From Hymenobacter ginkgonis (lineage in GTDB: Bacteria; Bacteroidota; Bacteroidia; Cytophagales; Hymenobacteraceae), in NCBI RefSeq assembly GCF_009755225.1, contig NZ_WQKZ01000003.1:1-64000 (forward strand): a stretch of 64,000 bases of DNA, in the 5' to 3' direction. Under the pieces are notes generated by a model. The model was not told where the DNA came from. It did not search any database and saw only the letters and a list, made by a program, of their open reading frames with translations. Shown here piece by piece: positions 61,387-64,000 of the stretch. A program made the position numbers and the translations under genes. Numbering within the stretch: the first letter of the stretch is position 1; each line of letters begins with the position of its first letter.

Positions 61387-62589
61387 ATGGGTTTCTCTAT
61401 AATAATCACGTATTTACTCGATGCAATCGGCGCATTTTTGCTGCTGAATTGTATCTACCTGCTGTTTTTTGCCCTAGTAGGCCACCGCAAGCTGCCGCAG
61501 CTAGTGCCTACCGTGCCTATCCCCCCCCGGCGCATATGCGTGTTGATTCCGGCCTACAAAGCCGATGAAGTAATTCTGGAGACGGCCGCCCTGGCCATCG
61601 CCCATCAATACGAAGGGGTAGCGCACGTAGTTGTAGTGGCCGATGGGCTACAGCCGCAGACGCTTAAGGCCTTGCGCAGTGAAGGCGCTGGGGTAGTAGA
61701 GGTCAATTTTGAGCGCAGCACCAAAGGCAAAGCGCTGCTGCACGCGCTGTCGGTGCTACCCTCCAACGCCTTTGATGTAGCGGTGGTACTCGATGCCGAC
61801 AACATTATGGGCCAAGGCTGCCTCAACCGTATCAACACCGCTTTTGCGGCGGGTTATCGGGTCGTACAGGCCCATCGCACGGCCAAAAATAAGGGTACAG
61901 CATTCGCTTTGCTAGATGCTTGTAACGAAGAGATTAACAACCACATCTACCGGCAAGGTCCGGCAGCCATTGGGCTGTCGGCCGCGCTCATTGGGTCGGG
62001 TATGGCGTTCGACTACGGCTATTTGCGGCGGCTGCTCACCGGCATTGGCGAAACGGTAGGCGAAGACAAAGAACTAGACTTCCGCATCGCCCGCGACCAG
62101 CAAAAAATCGCTTACCTCAGCGATATGTACGTCTACGACGAAAAGATTGAGAATGCGCAGGTTTTCACCCAGCAGCGCACGCGCTGGCTGGCTTCGCAAT
62201 ACGAGTTTCTAAAGAAGTACGCCGCCGAAGGGGTAAGGCAATTAGTCCGCCACGGCAACATCGAGTTTTTTCATAAATCACTGCAGACTTTTTTGGTGCC
62301 CCGCAGCCTACTTATGGGCATTTTGGGCGTGTTTTTTCTGCTGTCGTTGGTACTGCCCTTTGGGCCATCCGTGGCATTTTGGGCGGGGCTGCTAGTGCTG
62401 CTAGCAGCAGCTCTGGGCATTGCGTTGCCCGCCCGGCTCTACAACCGCCAATTGCTGGCGGCATTGGTTCGATTGCCCTACGCCATCTGGTGTATGTGCT
62501 TGGCTATGTTTCGGATAAACCAAACGAAGACTTCCTTTTTGGCTACCCCCCACCGGGCGCATCACCCCATTGTGCCAGTTAAAAACTAA
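61387..62589 (+). CDS. membrane glycosyltransferase family 2 (cellulose-synthase-like)
   Basis: 400 residues from ATG 61387. N-terminal transmembrane helix (IIITYLLDAIGAFLLLNCIYLLFFALVG), GT2 domain with CVLIPAYKADE, VLDADNIMG (DxD), GETVGEDKELDFRIA (ED), QQRTRW (Q/RxxRW motif), then two or three C-terminal helices. The QQRTRW motif is that of processive or membrane-bound GT2 enzymes. Confidence 0.88.
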   Translation: MGFSIIITYLLDAIGAFLLLNCIYLLFFALVGHRKLPQLVPTVPIPPRRICVLIPAYKADEVILETAALAIAHQYEGVAHVVVVADGLQPQTLKALRSEGAGVVEVNFERSTKGKALLHALSVLPSNAFDVAVVLDADNIMGQGCLNRINTAFAAGYRVVQAHRTAKNKGTAFALLDACNEEINNHIYRQGPAAIGLSAALIGSGMAFDYGYLRRLLTGIGETVGEDKELDFRIARDQQKIAYLSDMYVYDEKIENAQVFTQQRTRWLASQYEFLKKYAAEGVRQLVRHGNIEFFHKSLQTFLVPRSLLMGILGVFFLLSLVLPFGPSVAFWAGLLVLLAAALGIALPARLYNRQLLAALVRLPYAIWCMCLAMFRINQTKTSFLATPHRAHHPIVPVKN

Positions 62590-62597
62590 CGCCCGAT

Positions 62598-62687
62598 ATG
62601 CCTTTCGAAATAATTACGGTGCCCGTTGTGCTGTGCCTCGTACTTGGTATTTTAAGTGGCTTAAAAGCCCGCAAAAGTCGCATTTAA
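62598..62687 (+). CDS. 29-residue single-span membrane peptide
   Basis: ATG 62598 to TAA 62687, 8 bases after the preceding gene and 13 before the next. Starts MPFEIITVPV, hydrophobic to residue 22 (VVLCLVLGILSGL), ends KARKSRI. Positive-inside tail and tight spacing suggest a real small membrane subunit, perhaps of the adjacent glycosyltransferases. Confidence 0.55.
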   Translation: MPFEIITVPVVLCLVLGILSGLKARKSRI

Positions 62688-62700
62688 TTCTTGCTTGCGT

Positions 62701-63894
62701 ATGAGTTATTTTATCTACTTATTTTGGTCGGCGGCGGCTATAGTTGGGTACACTTACCTAGGCTACGCGGTAGTGGTATGGCTGTGGGCCAAAATAGTGG
62801 CTCGCACGCGCCGGCCGCTGGCGTTGCAACCCTTCGAACCTACCGTAACGCTGGTGGTACCGGCTTACAACGAAGCTTCCATCTTAGAAGCTAAAATTGC
62901 GAATTGCACGGCCCTCGACTACCCAGCCGATAAGCTAAAGCTGCTTTTCATCACCGATGGCTCGACCGACCACTCGGGCCAGGTATTAGCGCGGCACCCG
63001 CGCATCGAGCACCTACACTCGCCCTTCCGAGGCGGCAAATCCATGGCCGAAAACCGGGCCATGGAGTTCGTTACAACGCCCTACGTCATCTTCACCGATT
63101 GCAACACCAACCTCAACCCGGCGGCGGTGCGCGAGATGGTGAAGCACTACCAAGACCCAAAAGTTGGCGCAGTTTCGGGCGAGAAAAAGATTGAGCGTAC
63201 TGCTTCCACCTCGGGCGCCGGCGAGGGAATTTACTGGAAGTACGAGTCCTTTCTCAAGCGCTGCGATTCGAATATTTACAGCTTGATGGGCGCTGCTGGC
63301 GAGTTAGTGTCCTTCCGCTCACATCTATTTCTACCGCTCGAATCCGACACCATTCTGGACGACTTTGTACAGTCGCTACGCATTGTCCACCAAGGTTATC
63401 GGGTAGTGTACGAGCCCAAGGCTTATGCCACTGAGCAGCCATCAGTGTCATTGCCCGACGAGCTAGAGCGCAAAATCCGCATCTGCGCGGGCGGCTGGCA
63501 AGCCATGAGCCGCCTCACGGCGCTACTCAACCCGCTGCGGCAGCCCGTGGTAACTTTTCTGTACGTGTCGCACCGCGTGCTACGCTGGAGCCTGGCCCCG
63601 TTGGCCTTGACAATGTTGCTGCTGCTGAGCCTAGTGCTGGCGGTGAGGGTAGGGGGCTTTTACTGGTTAGCCCTCGCAGCGCAGGTGGCCTTTTATTTGG
63701 CCGCCGGGCGCGAGTGGCAAGCGGCTAGCCAAGGCCGTAGCCAGCCGCTTTTTGTAGTGCCACTTTTCTTTACGCTGATGAACGTGGCAGTTTTTATGGG
63801 TTTTTGGCGCTTCCTGCGCAAAGCTCAGCCCGCAGCTTGGGCCAAAGCCAGCCGCTTACCAGAAGTGCTAAGCACCTTGTCCGAAACGGCCTGA
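62701..63894 (+). CDS. membrane glycosyltransferase family 2
   Basis: 397 residues from ATG 62701. N-terminal helix (FIYLFWSAAAIVGYTYLGYAVVVWLWA), TLVVPAYNEASILEAK, ITDGSTDHSG (D...DxS), FTDCNTNLNP (DxN), DDFVQSLRIVHQGY (ED-like DD), and C-terminal helices (WSLAPLALTMLLLLSLVLAV). Close to GT2 enzymes of the NodC/IcaA type. Part of the exopolysaccharide cluster. Confidence 0.87.
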   Translation: MSYFIYLFWSAAAIVGYTYLGYAVVVWLWAKIVARTRRPLALQPFEPTVTLVVPAYNEASILEAKIANCTALDYPADKLKLLFITDGSTDHSGQVLARHPRIEHLHSPFRGGKSMAENRAMEFVTTPYVIFTDCNTNLNPAAVREMVKHYQDPKVGAVSGEKKIERTASTSGAGEGIYWKYESFLKRCDSNIYSLMGAAGELVSFRSHLFLPLESDTILDDFVQSLRIVHQGYRVVYEPKAYATEQPSVSLPDELERKIRICAGGWQAMSRLTALLNPLRQPVVTFLYVSHRVLRWSLAPLALTMLLLLSLVLAVRVGGFYWLALAAQVAFYLAAGREWQAASQGRSQPLFVVPLFFTLMNVAVFMGFWRFLRKAQPAAWAKASRLPEVLSTLSETA

Positions 63895-63952
63895 TGCTGT
63901 GGCAAGCAACCGCTCTGATGTTCGATTGAATGTAGCTAAGGAGTAGTTCATT

Positions 63953-64000
63953 ATGAGAGTAGCTCATCTAATTATGGTGCATAAAAATCCAGCGCAGGTG
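63953..64000 (+). CDS. start of a beta-1,6-N-acetylglucosaminyltransferase-like gene (GT14), cut by window edge
   Basis: 16 codons visible, MRVAHLIMVHKNPAQV. The HLIMVHKNP opening is characteristic of bacterial core-2/I-branching-type GT14 proteins. The rest is outside the window, so the call rests on this short motif and on the cluster context. Confidence 0.55.
   Translation, partial: MRVAHLIMVHKNPAQV

Noticed and set aside
1..64000. CRISPR arrays, tRNA/rRNA genes, transposases or integrases
   Set aside because: No regularly spaced repeats, no cloverleaf or rRNA-like stretch, and no recognisable mobile-element protein were found; the palindromes are REP-like rather than insertion-sequence ends.

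Overview
The window looks like chromosomal DNA of a GC-rich Bacteroidota of the Hymenobacter type (Cytophagales). Evidence: a SusC/SusD pair, TonB-dependent receptors with a carboxypeptidase-like N-terminal domain, a large secreted protein of the gliding/T9SS type, Bacteroidota promoter -7 boxes (TAnnTTTG) close to start codons, few Shine-Dalgarno sequences, and the word GGGGTAGGG/CCCTACCCC scattered through genes and gaps. No rRNA, tRNA, CRISPR array, integrase or insertion sequence was seen.

Layout. 1-11.4 kb: mixed housekeeping genes (5' part of a big secreted adhesin-like protein, an esterase/lipase lipoprotein, argS, a LOG-family phosphoribohydrolase, an EgtB-like protein, a KGG protein, menC, a retropepsin/PDZ protease, an acyltransferase), then a phasin-like protein. 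12.3-30.9 kb: a polysaccharide utilisation locus (susC, susD, three alginate-lyase-family proteins, two GH2 enzymes, a GH88 unsaturated uronyl hydrolase, a Tat-exported putative lyase) with a divergent LacI-type regulator and two matching GTAAACGTTT operators. The enzyme set points to an acidic, uronate-containing glycan. 31-39.5 kb: disulfide oxidoreductase, pdhB, a TPR lipoprotein, small membrane and HTH proteins, a serine hydrolase, a glycosyltransferase and YbaB/EbfC.

39.6-51.5 kb: assimilatory sulfate reduction in two same-strand operons. Operon A is cysH-cysD-cysN-cysJ. Operon B is TonB receptor-cysI-TauE/SafE fused to a truncated siroheme-synthase domain. Operon A has a complete 5' control region: a promoter, a SAM-I riboswitch, and directly after it a short reading frame very rich in cysteine codons. 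Operon B starts with an independent 20-codon frame ending Cys-Cys-Cys-stop. I consider these paired cysteine-codon leaders, probable cysteine-sensing attenuators, the most interesting signal in the window.

52-64 kb: a hybrid histidine kinase and a response regulator, then an exopolysaccharide cluster (initiating sugar transferase, half-length TolC-like protein, Wzz/Wzc-like protein with a degenerate kinase domain, O-antigen polymerase-like protein, three family-2 glycosyltransferases, a 29-residue membrane peptide, and the first codons of a GT14-type enzyme cut by the window edge).

A family of intergenic palindromes built on GTCMTGCTGAGC...GAAGCAKGAC is spread through the first 46 kb.
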